A stretch of DNA of 64,000 bases from Synechocystis sp. PCC 7338 (GTDB lineage: Bacteria; Cyanobacteriota; Cyanobacteriia; Cyanobacteriales; Microcystaceae), in NCBI RefSeq assembly GCF_018282115.1, contig NZ_CP054306.1, forward strand, positions 186,001 to 250,000, written 5' to 3'. Positions 1 to 8,426 of the stretch are shown one piece after another; position 1 is the first letter of the stretch, and each line of letters starts with the position of its first letter. The translations under genes and the position numbers were made by a program. A model generated the notes under the pieces. That model was not told the DNA's origin. It was given only the letters and a program-made list of their open reading frames with translations, and did no database searches.

Positions 1-32
1 AAAAAATGTTGTAACGGTTCTAAAGGTTCCAT
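1..32 (-). CDS. cydB: Cytochrome bd oxidase subunit II, first ten codons (partial)
   Basis: Only the beginning of a minus-strand gene is present; the rest lies beyond the window start. The visible codons read MEPLEPLQHF from an ATG. An AAGGAG ribosome site lies inside the last codons of cydA, eight bases before the ATG. The subunit-I and subunit-II genes of bd oxidases are normally adjacent in this order, so CydB is the expected product. The identification rests on position and translation signals, because ten residues are too few to show a family. Confidence 0.6.
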   Translation of the reverse strand, partial: MEPLEPLQHF

Positions 33-37
33 GGTTC

Positions 38-1498
38 CTACTCCTTAATCTCGGCAACTTCGGCAATGTCAGCGGGGCGGCGGTTAGTGGCGTGCTTGGT
101 AATGTTGCCCCAAAGGGAGGCTTCCGAACCCCGGGGAGCAGGCAAATTCAGGTCGGGGCCGTTGCGAATAATCCGACTGCCAAAGTAGAGAGTGGTAATT
201 AAAAAAACAATGTACATCACACTCAACCCTGTCAGGGAAAAGAGAATTTCACCGGGGGGCAAGTTGGAAGCGGATTCCGCTGTACGCATTTCTCCGTAAA
301 CGATCCAGGGTTGGCGACCTACGCAACGGACAATCCAACCCGTTTCCACCGCTAAATAACCCAACGGAGCGGCAAAAACCCAAGCCCGCAATAACCATTT
401 TTGTTGGCTAATGCTTTCTGGGCTCAGTTTGCCCCGTAGCCATTGCCCCACTGTGACCGTCATCAAAGCGGCAAAAAAGAGCCCAATGGCTACCATAATG
501 CGGAAAGAATAGTAAATTAAGCCCACCATCCTCGGGCGATCAACCGGGGCCCATTCCTTCAGGCCCTGAATGGGTTTGTCCAATTGAGGCTTGAGTTCCA
601 AAATATAGCTCAATGCTCCGGGAATGGTCAGTTCCCAGTCATTTTTTTCTGCTTTATCGTTGGGCAAAGCTACCACACTCCAAGCCGCTGGTGTTTCCGC
701 TGGCACCGTTTCCCAGAGGGCTTCCATGGCGGCAAGCTTAGCTGGTTGATGCACCGATACCTGTTCCGCGCTTAGGTGGCCAATGAAAATTTGTAGGGGA
801 GCCACCGCCATCACCACCACCAAAATTACCTGCAAAGAGCGGGCAAAAAATTGCGGTTGCCGACCGGTGAGAATACACCAGGCACTGACGCCCCCAATGA
901 CAAACATAGAGGTTTCTAAGGTGGCAAAAAACATATGCAGGAAACTATTGACCATAAATGGATTGGCGATCGCCGCAAAATAGTCCTGCACCACAAATTT
1001 TCCATCGACAAAAATGCCCCCGGCGGGGGTTTGTAACCAGGAATTAGCTGAGAGAATCCAAAAGGTAGAAAGATTTGCCCCAATGGCCACCAAAATAGTG
1101 GAAAGGTAATGAATTAATGGGGGAACTCGGTCCCAACCAAATAGCATAATGCCCAAAAAGCTAGCTTCAAGCATAAAGGCCATGGTGCTTTCAAACCCAA
1201 GCACTGTGCCGAAAAAATCCCCTACAGATTCTGAAAAAGGGGCCCAGTTCAAACCAAATTGAAAGGCCATGGGTAAACCAGTGGCTACCCCAATACCAAA
1301 ATTTAAAACGTAGAGCCGAGCCCAAAATCGAGCATGGTGATAATAGTCTAAATTACGGGTTTTGAGCCATAAACCTTCGATAATTACTAAATAAATGCCC
1401 ATACCCGTGGTTAATACCGGCCAGAGCATATGAAAAATGGCAGTGACGGCAAATTGTAGCCGTGACAACGCCACCGTATTACTGAAAAAATCCTGCAT
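38..1498 (-). CDS. cydA: Cytochrome bd-type quinol oxidase subunit I
   Basis: Haem-bearing subunit of the bd quinol oxidase, which reduces oxygen to water in the membrane. Numbered from the ATG, the predicted haem ligands are His23 (in SRLQFAVTAIFH) and His188 (in NSFLHMFFATLE). The conserved GRQPW motif and about nine hydrophobic segments are also visible. The region between helices VI and VII is short, which is the short Q-loop type often called CIO. Two starts compete: the ATG at 1498, and a TTG two codons upstream that sits six bases from an AGGAG. I give the ATG, but the ribosome site fits the TTG better. The cydB start follows six bases after the stop, so the two genes form one operon. 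Confidence 0.95.
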   Translation of the reverse strand: MQDFFSNTVALSRLQFAVTAIFHMLWPVLTTGMGIYLVIIEGLWLKTRNLDYYHHARFWARLYVLNFGIGVATGLPMAFQFGLNWAPFSESVGDFFGTVLGFESTMAFMLEASFLGIMLFGWDRVPPLIHYLSTILVAIGANLSTFWILSANSWLQTPAGGIFVDGKFVVQDYFAAIANPFMVNSFLHMFFATLETSMFVIGGVSAWCILTGRQPQFFARSLQVILVVVMAVAPLQIFIGHLSAEQVSVHQPAKLAAMEALWETVPAETPAAWSVVALPNDKAEKNDWELTIPGALSYILELKPQLDKPIQGLKEWAPVDRPRMVGLIYYSFRIMVAIGLFFAALMTVTVGQWLRGKLSPESISQQKWLLRAWVFAAPLGYLAVETGWIVRCVGRQPWIVYGEMRTAESASNLPPGEILFSLTGLSVMYIVFLITTLYFGSRIIRNGPDLNLPAPRGSEASLWGNITKHATNRRPADIAEVAEIKE

Positions 1499-1775
1499 TG
1501 GCAAAGAGCACTCCTAAATGGTTTTCTGATAGTTAGAGTTTAAAAAAAACAGAGAATTTTGCCCACTCTATCCCCTGTCCAAAACTAGCAGAAGCCAATG
1601 GGAAAGGCTCTGTATTATCAGCTACATTCCCTCTATTTTCACCCAAGCCATAGGCAAATAATTGACGAAGTTATATCTTTTGATGGACTTATAGTTAAGC
1701 TTCTTACCAATTGCCCAGGACATCCTGACTGAGACGGGACACGAAAACCATTGTTTGTCTTTGTTGATGCCAGTG

Positions 1776-2390
1776 CTAAGTAGTAAAAATTTCCTCTGGG
1801 GTCAGCACCAATTCTGAAAAAGTCCCAGACACGATGGTTTGTTGTCCCTGAAAAGCTTGGCGATCGTAAACACCTTCGCCATTGAGGGTATAGATGGAAA
1901 CGGTGGGTTGCTTAGGTTCCCCCAAAATATCCCGACTACCGATCGCCAGATAGTCAACAATCCAATATTCTTTAATGCCAAGGCGTTGATACTCGTCCAA
2001 TTTATCCAAATAATCCGTTTCCCAATTACTGGAAACCACTTCCACTGCTAACTGAATTGGCTCAGTTAAAGCCCCTAAAGTGCCACGATCTGATCGCCAC
2101 TGGTCTCGATCAATCACACTTATGTCTGGTATACGCCCCTGGGTCTTGCCCGTTGTTAGGGAGGTGCGGATATAAACCTCTTGACGGACAACGTAGTTCA
2201 GATTTAGTCGATCCACTTCCCGATCAAGCATTTTGGTCAGGAAGGTGGCAATGTCGATGTGTTCTCGGGTGTTTACCATTTCGATAATTTCTCCATTGAC
2301 CCATTCAAAGCGGCCTTCTTCGGGGCATTGCTTTAAAAATTGGTCAAAGGTTTGGGGAGTGCTGGTTTTAACTAGGGTGGGGGTAACCAT
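1776..2390 (-). CDS. Uma2 family (DUF820) endonuclease-fold protein
   Basis: A 204-residue protein of the Uma2 family, which is very numerous in cyanobacteria and has a PD-(D/E)XK restriction-endonuclease-like fold. Its core is visible: the IPDISVID strand, AVEVVSSNW, and then YLDKLDEYQRLGIKEYWIVDY, which holds the E-x-K-like pair. The substrate and role are unknown for most members. It lies between lepB and cydA on the same strand, 277 bases from the cydA start, so it may have its own terminator and promoter. A second Uma2 protein sits inside the hox operon at 27.4 kb. Confidence 0.8.
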   Translation of the reverse strand: MVTPTLVKTSTPQTFDQFLKQCPEEGRFEWVNGEIIEMVNTREHIDIATFLTKMLDREVDRLNLNYVVRQEVYIRTSLTTGKTQGRIPDISVIDRDQWRSDRGTLGALTEPIQLAVEVVSSNWETDYLDKLDEYQRLGIKEYWIVDYLAIGSRDILGEPKQPTVSIYTLNGEGVYDRQAFQGQQTIVSGTFSELVLTPEEIFTT

Positions 2391-2430
2391 AGCAATCTAA
2401 TTCTCTCCGCACAGTGTGATTACTTATAAT

Positions 2431-3087
2431 CTAACGACCTTGAGGCACTGCCTGGGGGGCCATAGCTGGACTTTCCGATGCTTGGGGACTAATCTCCACC
2501 GGCTCCTGTCCTGGATCATCCGTGAGCAGACCCACTCGGGGCACAGGCCAAAAACGGACAAAGGCACGGCCGAGCAATTTTTCCCGGGGGACAAAACCCC
2601 AGTAATGGGAGTCGTAGCTGTTGTTACGATTGTCCCCTAGCACCAAATATTGATCCTCTGGCACTTTCACTGGGCCGTATTCATAGCTGGGGGGGGCGGC
2701 AATGTAGTTTTCGTCCAACATTTCGCCGTTGACGTAAACGTTGCCTTGGGAAACCTTAACTTCATCCCCTGGTAAACCGATGATGCGCTTAATGAAAGCA
2801 TCGTGGAAATTTTTTGCCTTGAGGGCGTCGGTGGGGTTAAACACAACAATTTCCCCCCGCTCTGGACTCCGCAATCGATAGGTGATCTTTTCAATGATCA
2901 GGCGATCGTTAATCTGGAGGGTGGGCTCCATGGAGGAAGAGGGAATGTAACGGGCTTCGGCCACAAAAGTACGAATGCCGATCGCCAAAATAACCGCGGT
3001 GACCATGGTTTTGCCCAATTCTAGCCAAGTATTTTCCGGTGGGCTTTCCTTCTTTTTGGTGGTTTCGCGGACGATATTTTCGGTCAT
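2431..3087 (-). CDS. lepB: Signal peptidase I
   Basis: Membrane-bound serine protease that removes signal peptides from exported proteins. One hydrophobic segment (about residues 27-44) is followed by the catalytic serine, Ser52 in SSSMEPTL. The general-base lysine is Lys100 in IKRIIGLPGDEV, and the family box VLGDNRNNSYDSHYWG follows. The length of 218 residues is normal. The C-terminal tail is rich in Pro, Gln and Ala and looks disordered. In PCC 6803 the gene next to cydAB is the second signal peptidase gene (lepB2), from memory. The start ATG at 3087 opens a charged cytoplasmic N terminus. Confidence 0.95.
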   Translation of the reverse strand: MTENIVRETTKKKESPPENTWLELGKTMVTAVILAIGIRTFVAEARYIPSSSMEPTLQINDRLIIEKITYRLRSPERGEIVVFNPTDALKAKNFHDAFIKRIIGLPGDEVKVSQGNVYVNGEMLDENYIAAPPSYEYGPVKVPEDQYLVLGDNRNNSYDSHYWGFVPREKLLGRAFVRFWPVPRVGLLTDDPGQEPVEISPQASESPAMAPQAVPQGR

Positions 3088-3133
3088 AGGGGGGCCGGGA
3101 AAAATGGGGAGATTTATCTTAACCTGTTCCAGT

Positions 3134-3466
3134 CTAGTCGCAGTCTTCCTCTTCTTCTTCCTGGTGTGACTTTGGCGATCGGGCCAGCAACTGTTCCGCT
3201 TCTGGACAATCTTCAGAAATTAATAATTCATGACCAAGGCGGGAAACGGAGGCCAACTTACGGTTAACGGAGCCAATACTTTCCAGGCGCACCATTTCTT
3301 CCCAGGCACAGACCTCATCCTCTTCTTCGGTTTCGTAGCGAAAAGTCACTAAGTCTCCTTCCAGTGTCAGGATTTTGGCATTTTCCACCCACCTTTGTTG
3401 GTCCCTTAGGTAAAGGCTGACTTCGTGGCCATCGGTACAAAGTTGATAGATTTTCCGGTGTAGCAT
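3134..3466 (-). CDS. Conserved cyanobacterial protein, probably DUF6679
   Basis: A soluble protein of about 110 residues with no membrane segment. It opens with LHRKIYQLCTDGHEVSLYLR, which I associate with a small cyanobacteria-only family (DUF6679, from memory), and ends in a run of glutamates and aspartates. No function is known to me. The ATG at 3466 has an AGGAG seven bases upstream, which favours it over the TTG two codons earlier. It ends 46 bases before lepB starts on the same strand, so the two may be co-transcribed. Confidence 0.7.
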   Translation of the reverse strand: MLHRKIYQLCTDGHEVSLYLRDQQRWVENAKILTLEGDLVTFRYETEEEDEVCAWEEMVRLESIGSVNRKLASVSRLGHELLISEDCPEAEQLLARSPKSHQEEEEEDCD

Positions 3467-3662
3467 GGGCAAGCTCCTAGATAGCAGTGGGGGGACAGGA
3501 CACGGCGAAACAAGGCCTTAGGGTATCCGTCTGGGGGGGTACTGGTGGGAGGTTGGTGCCGGATGGGCCAAAAAAAGTAACATATGGATCAAGAGAAAAA
3601 TCCCTAGTGGGGAAAACTTACGAGAATTTTAACGCAAATCAGCGGAAATCTGAGTCTAGGAG

Positions 3663-4364
3663 CTAGCTCCCTCCTTCGGTGCGATTTTGAAAGGCCTTCT
3701 CTATAGTCCAATGGCGATCAGAGGATTGGTAAAGGCGTAAGCCGAGATGGGTACCATCGTCATGGACCCAACCCAAGTGCTGGAGATATGCCTCCACCTC
3801 TGCCATGGTGAGGGAGGCCTGGAGGGAATCAGCAAAAAGTTTCCTCTGTTGACCATTGTAGTCGGAGCTGATCGCCGTTACCAGAGCAGCCAACTTTTCT
3901 GGGGATTCGGGGCGAATTAAATCCCTAATTAATAAAAAACCGTGGGGCTTGAGCACCCGTTTTACCTCCCGTAAAAAATCCAGGGGCCTGGGTAAATGGT
4001 GACAGAGGCTATTGGCAATAACTCCATCGAAGGAACCATTGGCATAGGGCAATCGTTTCGCATCAACAAATTCTAGACAAATTTGAGTTTCACACCCCGC
4101 CGCCACGACATTTTCCTTGGCGATCACCAACATGGAACGGGCAAAATCGATGGCGGTGATTTGCCATGCAGGACGTAACTGGGCGAGTAGAATGGGGATA
4201 CGGGCCGTGCCAGTACCGGCATCTAACACTGTGGCTTTGGTGGGGCCGAGTTGGCAAGCTCTCTGGGCAAAGGCCAGATTAACCGCTTGAAAGTCCATGG
4301 CATCGTAGTCCATTGCTTCTGCTTCGGTGTCCATCACCTCTGGCTCCAGGATTCTTTCCAACAT
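3663..4364 (-). CDS. Class I SAM-dependent methyltransferase
   Basis: A 233-residue methyltransferase of the Rossmann class I fold. Motif I is VLDAGTGTARIPILLAQ (about residues 46-62). The acidic motif II follows in ITAIDFARSML, and motif III-IV is FDGVIANSLCHHLPRPLDFLREVKRVLKPHGFLLI, the arrangement of the Methyltransf_11 (UbiE-like) families. The C-terminal third, which would set the substrate, shows nothing recognisable. It is transcribed divergently from the RNase H-like gene across a gap of about 56 bases, so the two promoters must be back to back. The substrate is unknown. Confidence 0.8.
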   Translation of the reverse strand: MLERILEPEVMDTEAEAMDYDAMDFQAVNLAFAQRACQLGPTKATVLDAGTGTARIPILLAQLRPAWQITAIDFARSMLVIAKENVVAAGCETQICLEFVDAKRLPYANGSFDGVIANSLCHHLPRPLDFLREVKRVLKPHGFLLIRDLIRPESPEKLAALVTAISSDYNGQQRKLFADSLQASLTMAEVEAYLQHLGWVHDDGTHLGLRLYQSSDRHWTIEKAFQNRTEGGS

Positions 4365-4420
4365 CGGTCAATTACTCCAACTGGTTGCCCTGTTATTGTA
4401 AACACCCCACCCCACCACCA

Positions 4421-5590
4421 ATGGCTAATTCTCCCCCCCCCAGTAGCGCAGGTAAGTCAGTACCGATTTTGTTCTATGCTGGGGAAGCCCTAGGACAAAA
4501 AGGTCAGGGAGCGGCGGTGGCCATTTTGCTCTTGCCCACGGGCAAAAGGACCAGCGTCAAACAGTTACTTGCCTCGGTCACCAGCGCCGAAGCATCCTAT
4601 CAAGCTTTGTTAATTGGTTTGCAAAAAGCGCGGCAATTGGGCATCCACGAGATTGAAGTCAAGGGACACAACGAAAAGGTCTTTAACCAGGTGAACGGGT
4701 TAGAAGAAATTGACCAACTGCCCCTGCGCCACCTCCATCGGGAAGTGGTAACGGTAATGAAGCAATTTGAGCGGGTGATGGTGGAATGGATTCCCCTCGA
4801 TCAAAACCGTCCCGCCTACCAGACAGTGCAAAAATGTTTGGCAACGGCGGCAGCAGCTCCCAAAATTAATGGATTGCCCCGACCGATCGCCCCGGAAATT
4901 GTGCGATTAGTCAAATTAGGCCATCGGGCCACAGCCAGGGATTTTCAGGCGTTACAGAGTCAACTCGACGAATTTTCCCGGCAATCTCTTGCAGCGTTGC
5001 GTCGCCGCATCCCCGTACAGATACAGGATAGGTTGGCTCTGCAATGGAATGGTGATGAGTCCCAATTGGCAGAGATGTACCGCTGGTATTTAAGGGGACT
5101 GCCCCCCGACTTCATTGTCCGCAAATTTCAATTAGAAGCCCCAGCCCCCGGCCAGAATCAAAAATTACCCTGGGAAGACCAGTTACTGAGCCAGGTTGCC
5201 GCCCCGACCTTTACCGATGCCAGGGATGAAATTGGCCATATTCAGTTTGTGCCTCCTCCACCGCCTCCATTTTTTGTCCCCTTGGAGGAAGAAAACCTGG
5301 CACCTGGGGAAGATTTTTCTTTAACGGAGCCTGGTCTTGCTGAGCAGGCCTTGGCTTCAACTGTCCCCGATCCCTTTGCCACTGACCACGACGATCTTTA
5401 CCAAGAGCAGCTCAGTCGAGCCAAAGATACATTGCCCACAGTGGACCAAGTCCAACAAATTGTTAGCATGATTATGGACTTGTCCCCAGGGGAAAAAACT
5501 AGGCTAGTGAAGGATTTAGCCCAGTTGCCTGAATTAACCAATCAGTTCCTCACGGCGATCGCCGACCGCCTCAAACCTTCTGGAAATTGA
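4421..5590 (+). CDS. RNase H-fold protein lacking the catalytic acids
   Basis: A 389-residue protein. Residues about 12-150 follow the RNase HI / reverse-transcriptase-like pattern (ILFYAGEALGQKGQGAAVA, then ASYQALLIGLQKARQLG, then VKGHNEKVFNQVNG). The four positions that are Asp, Glu, Asp and Asp in active enzymes read Ala, Ser, His and Tyr here, so RNase activity is unlikely. The rest has two helical regions, a proline-rich stretch (PPPPPPFF) and a helical C terminus. I chose the ATG at 4421 because the longer upstream reading is low-complexity and crosses the divergent promoter. It precedes a small gene by seven bases, suggesting an operon. Confidence 0.7.
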   Translation: MANSPPPSSAGKSVPILFYAGEALGQKGQGAAVAILLLPTGKRTSVKQLLASVTSAEASYQALLIGLQKARQLGIHEIEVKGHNEKVFNQVNGLEEIDQLPLRHLHREVVTVMKQFERVMVEWIPLDQNRPAYQTVQKCLATAAAAPKINGLPRPIAPEIVRLVKLGHRATARDFQALQSQLDEFSRQSLAALRRRIPVQIQDRLALQWNGDESQLAEMYRWYLRGLPPDFIVRKFQLEAPAPGQNQKLPWEDQLLSQVAAPTFTDARDEIGHIQFVPPPPPPFFVPLEEENLAPGEDFSLTEPGLAEQALASTVPDPFATDHDDLYQEQLSRAKDTLPTVDQVQQIVSMIMDLSPGEKTRLVKDLAQLPELTNQFLTAIADRLKPSGN

Positions 5591-5597
5591 AAAACCT

Positions 5598-6095
5598 ATG
5601 AGCTTGAAAAAATTTAAGGAAGAATTCTTGCAACAGTCCCAACAAGCGGAAGGAACCGAGGAAGAGAAAAAAGCAGTGCAGTTGGTGATGACTCCTCTGT
5701 TTGAAAAAATTGGCAAAAAGCTGAATGTGGATAAGCTTTATATTTGGACTGGTCGCCACAATGACAATCTAGTTAAACTCACCCTGAGCGCCAAAGGAGG
5801 CAGTAAAACTGCGACGGCCATATTTTGCTTTGGTAATAAACAAGATGCCCAAAGACACCCCAATTTTTCCAGGGAAGAATATCAAATTCAGTCCATTGAC
5901 ATTTTTAATTTACTGCTCCACTTTGCCACCCTGCCGGAGCTTGATCTGTTGCTGGTCTACAACCAAAAAGGTCACCTGAATAAGTATTCTCAAATTGAGC
6001 GGAGTGGGTTGATCAAAGATTTCCAGCAACTCTGTTGGGAAACGGGACTAGTGCCCCGTCCAGTGGCGGAAACAGGACATTTTGGTTTAGCTTAG
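5598..6095 (+). CDS. Conserved hypothetical protein
   Basis: A 165-residue soluble protein. The N-terminal 30 residues are charged and helical (KKFKEEFLQQSQQAEGTEEEKK). A mixed alpha/beta region with LYIWTGRHNDNLVKL and LLLHFATLPELDLLLVY follows. I do not recognise the family. It starts seven bases after the RNase H-like gene stops and is probably translated from the same message. A weak hairpin terminator lies directly after it. Confidence 0.65.
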   Translation: MSLKKFKEEFLQQSQQAEGTEEEKKAVQLVMTPLFEKIGKKLNVDKLYIWTGRHNDNLVKLTLSAKGGSKTATAIFCFGNKQDAQRHPNFSREEYQIQSIDIFNLLLHFATLPELDLLLVYNQKGHLNKYSQIERSGLIKDFQQLCWETGLVPRPVAETGHFGLA

Positions 6096-6102
6096 GGTCA
6101 AA

Positions 6103-6125
6103 CGTGGTTCATCCACGGGGTTTTT
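6103..6125 (+). terminator. Possible Rho-independent terminator
   Basis: A five-base-pair stem (CGTGG/CCACG) with a five-base loop is followed by GGG and a run of five T. It lies just after the 165-residue gene. The stem is short, so this is tentative. Confidence 0.4.
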
Positions 6126-6185
6126 GTTCAATTCAATGGCCATTAACAACTCAATCCTGACCTTAAATTATCCAACGTTGTAACA

Positions 6186-6572
6186 ATGACTACCAACAAC
6201 AGCACTTTGTTAGATACCATCCAGCAAGGTTTTCGGATTACGGTGGGGGCCACCGCTACTTTGGTGGAAACATTGCAGGATCCGCAAAAACGCCAGGGCA
6301 CTTTCCACGATTTGCAACAGGAATGGGAGCAACGGGCCAGCCAATGGGCCCAAAAGGGTACCACTACGGAAACGGAAGCCCGTCAGTACGTGGATCAACT
6401 TCTGGAGCAATGGCGGCGTTCCATGCCCAGTCCCCTCGCTAAAACCACTGACACCGCCTCCAATAACATCATTGACTTTGCCACTGCCAAAAGGGAACTC
6501 GATCGCCTGACGGAGGAAATTGCCACCCTGAAAGGGGAACTAGCCCAAGGTAAACCGGGAACGGAGGGCTAA
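6186..6572 (+). CDS. Hypothetical helical protein
   Basis: A 128-residue soluble protein that is almost entirely helical. A stretch around residues 8-85 resembles phasin-like or other coiled helical proteins (DTIQQGFRITVGATATLVETL, DLQQEWEQRASQWAQKG). A heptad-like C-terminal segment (AKRELDRLTEEIATLKGEL) can form a coiled coil. No catalytic motif is visible. The stop lies three bases before the TTG start of the MnmC-like gene, so the two are translationally close. The function is not known to me. Confidence 0.65.
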   Translation: MTTNNSTLLDTIQQGFRITVGATATLVETLQDPQKRQGTFHDLQQEWEQRASQWAQKGTTTETEARQYVDQLLEQWRRSMPSPLAKTTDTASNNIIDFATAKRELDRLTEEIATLKGELAQGKPGTEG

Positions 6573-6575
6573 TTT

Positions 6576-7490
6576 TTGACCAGTGCGGCCCCTTTTACTC
6601 CCCAGTTGACGGCGGATGGATCTTTTACGTTCTATTCGCCCCAATTTGGGGAAACTTTCCATTCCCAGCGAGGAGCGAAGGCGGAGGCGGACGAAAAATT
6701 TGTTCATCCCTGTCTTTTGCCTCGATTAGCGGCGGAGCGTTCCCAACTCACCATTATTGATGTGTGCTATGGCTTGGGCTACAACACAGCGGCTGCCCTG
6801 ACAGCTATTTGGCAGGTTAATCCCCATTGCCACGTCACCCTCTACGGCTTGGAAAATGATCTCCAAGTACCCCGTCAGGCGATCGCCAATGGTCTCCTCC
6901 AGGGTTGGCCGGATCTTGTACGGGAAACTTTGCAGGATCTAGCCCAAACAGAAACGGTCACCAGGGAATTTCTAACAGCCCACCTGGCGATCGGGGATGC
7001 CCGGCAAACCTTGCTGTCCGTTGTGCCCCAGCAGATAAACGCCGATGCTATTTTCCTCGATCCTTTCTCTCCGCCCAAATGCCCCCAACTCTGGACGGTG
7101 GAATTTTTACGCCATCTTGGCGATCGCCTGGCCCCAACGGGTCGCTTAGCCACCTATTGCAGTGCGGCGGCGGTGCGTAATGGTTTACAACTGGCGGGAC
7201 TACACCTGGCCACCATGGCGGACGGCCACCCCCCCCATCCCCGTCGTCGGCCCCTGGGGACCCTGGCTAGCCGCCAAATCCTGCCCCCTTTAGACTTTAC
7301 CCCCTGGGAAATGGAGCATTTACAAACTAAAGCGGCCATTCCCTACCGTGACCCCCTGGGCACAGACCCGGCGGCAGTAATCCTGGCCCGTCGTCGAGCA
7401 GAACAGAGTCAGAGCGCCTTGGAGCCCACTAGCCGCTGGAAAAAACGTTGGCTCACTTCCGACCCGAAAAAAATTGCCAGCGCCCTTTGA
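6576..7490 (+). CDS. MnmC N-domain-like (DUF752) tRNA-modifying methyltransferase
   Basis: A 304-residue protein of the DUF752 family, which corresponds to the methyltransferase half of MnmC (stand-alone MnmD). That enzyme completes the 5-methylaminomethyl group on the wobble uridine of some tRNAs. Visible features are the opening DGSFTFYSPQFGETFHSQRGA, motif I IIDVCYGLGYNTAAAL and the catalytic-loop-like DAIFLDPFSPPKCPQLW. No FAD-dependent oxidoreductase half is present. The start is TTG at 6576: a GGAGGG lies seven bases upstream and no ATG or GTG is suitably placed. The C-terminal 40 residues are basic. Confidence 0.8.
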   Translation: MTSAAPFTPQLTADGSFTFYSPQFGETFHSQRGAKAEADEKFVHPCLLPRLAAERSQLTIIDVCYGLGYNTAAALTAIWQVNPHCHVTLYGLENDLQVPRQAIANGLLQGWPDLVRETLQDLAQTETVTREFLTAHLAIGDARQTLLSVVPQQINADAIFLDPFSPPKCPQLWTVEFLRHLGDRLAPTGRLATYCSAAAVRNGLQLAGLHLATMADGHPPHPRRRPLGTLASRQILPPLDFTPWEMEHLQTKAAIPYRDPLGTDPAAVILARRRAEQSQSALEPTSRWKKRWLTSDPKKIASAL

Positions 7491-7521
7491 TTGCTATTCC
7501 TCAAGCAGCCAATGACTAAGC

Positions 7522-7908
7522 TTAATCAATGCCCAGAATTTCCTTCGCTTGGGCCAATAAATCCCTAGGACGAAAGGGTTTAGTCACATAGCAATCCGCC
7601 CCCACCGCCAACCCGGCCTGGCGATCAAATTGTTGACCCTTGGCCGTGAGCAAAATCACCGTAGTGCCTGCTAGATTAGGATTTTCTTTGATTCCTTGAC
7701 AAACCGCCAAACCACTAATCTTAGGCAACATCACATCTAAAATTACCAATTGGGGTTGATGTTCCGTCGCCAAGGCCAGGGCCTTTTCCCCATCCATGGC
7801 GGTCAATAACTCCACCCCATAATCTTCTTCTAAAAGCTCAAATACCTCTTCCAAGAGAATTACAATGTGGGGTTCATCGTCAACAATTAGGATTTTTAGT
7901 GCAGACAT
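7522..7908 (-). CDS. Single-domain response regulator
   Basis: A CheY-like receiver domain of 128 residues with no output domain. The acidic pocket is IVDDE, the phosphoacceptor is the Asp in LVILDVMLP, the Thr/Ser is in VILLTAK, and the lysine is in YVTKPFRP. It probably passes phosphate to, or interacts with, a kinase or target encoded elsewhere. It is convergent with the MnmC-like gene and divergent from the VOC gene. No cognate kinase is adjacent; the nearest are at 15-18 kb. Confidence 0.85.
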   Translation of the reverse strand: MSALKILIVDDEPHIVILLEEVFELLEEDYGVELLTAMDGEKALALATEHQPQLVILDVMLPKISGLAVCQGIKENPNLAGTTVILLTAKGQQFDRQAGLAVGADCYVTKPFRPRDLLAQAKEILGID

Positions 7909-7979
7909 TGGTAAGGTTGTAGTGAATTGAGCATCGCTGAAAAGTTAATTCCCCCTTAACTTTCCCAGCATAGAGCACC

Positions 7980-8426
7980 ATGCACCATATTTCTATTCGT
8001 ACTGCTAATATCCATCGGGCGATCGCCTTTTATGAACTACTGGGTTTTACCGTAGAGGAAAGGTTCACCACTGGTTATACCCTAGCCTGTTGGCTGACTG
8101 GCCTGGGGGGACGTATTGAATTGATTCAAATTCCCCAACCCAAACCAGCCCCTGATGGCTTCGCCGATGAACATTATGTGGGCTACTACCATATCTCTTT
8201 TGATTTAACAGACCAGGTGGAGAGTTTACCGGAATGGTTAACAAATCTCAGTCAAAAATTTAGCCAGGCCTATCAAACTAACCCAGAACAAATTGAGCCA
8301 TTAAAAATCCTTTTGGCTCCCCAGCAACAACAAATCAGTGACTACATTTATGAAGTTACATTCATTGCTGACAGTGATAATCTCCCTTTGGAATTTATTC
8401 GTCGCCAGACTTCATCTAAGCAATAA
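7980..8426 (+). CDS. VOC (glyoxalase-fold) family protein
   Basis: A 148-residue protein with the paired beta-alpha-beta-beta-beta modules of the vicinal oxygen chelate family. Candidate metal ligands are the His in MHHISIRTANIHRAIAFYE, the Glu in GGRIELIQIP, the His in YYHISFDL and the Glu in LPLEFIRR. It may be a glyoxalase-I-like lyase or a dioxygenase relative; the sequence does not separate them. The start of the downstream MscS gene lies inside its 3' end, so translation of the two may be coupled. Confidence 0.75.
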   Translation: MHHISIRTANIHRAIAFYELLGFTVEERFTTGYTLACWLTGLGGRIELIQIPQPKPAPDGFADEHYVGYYHISFDLTDQVESLPEWLTNLSQKFSQAYQTNPEQIEPLKILLAPQQQQISDYIYEVTFIADSDNLPLEFIRRQTSSKQ

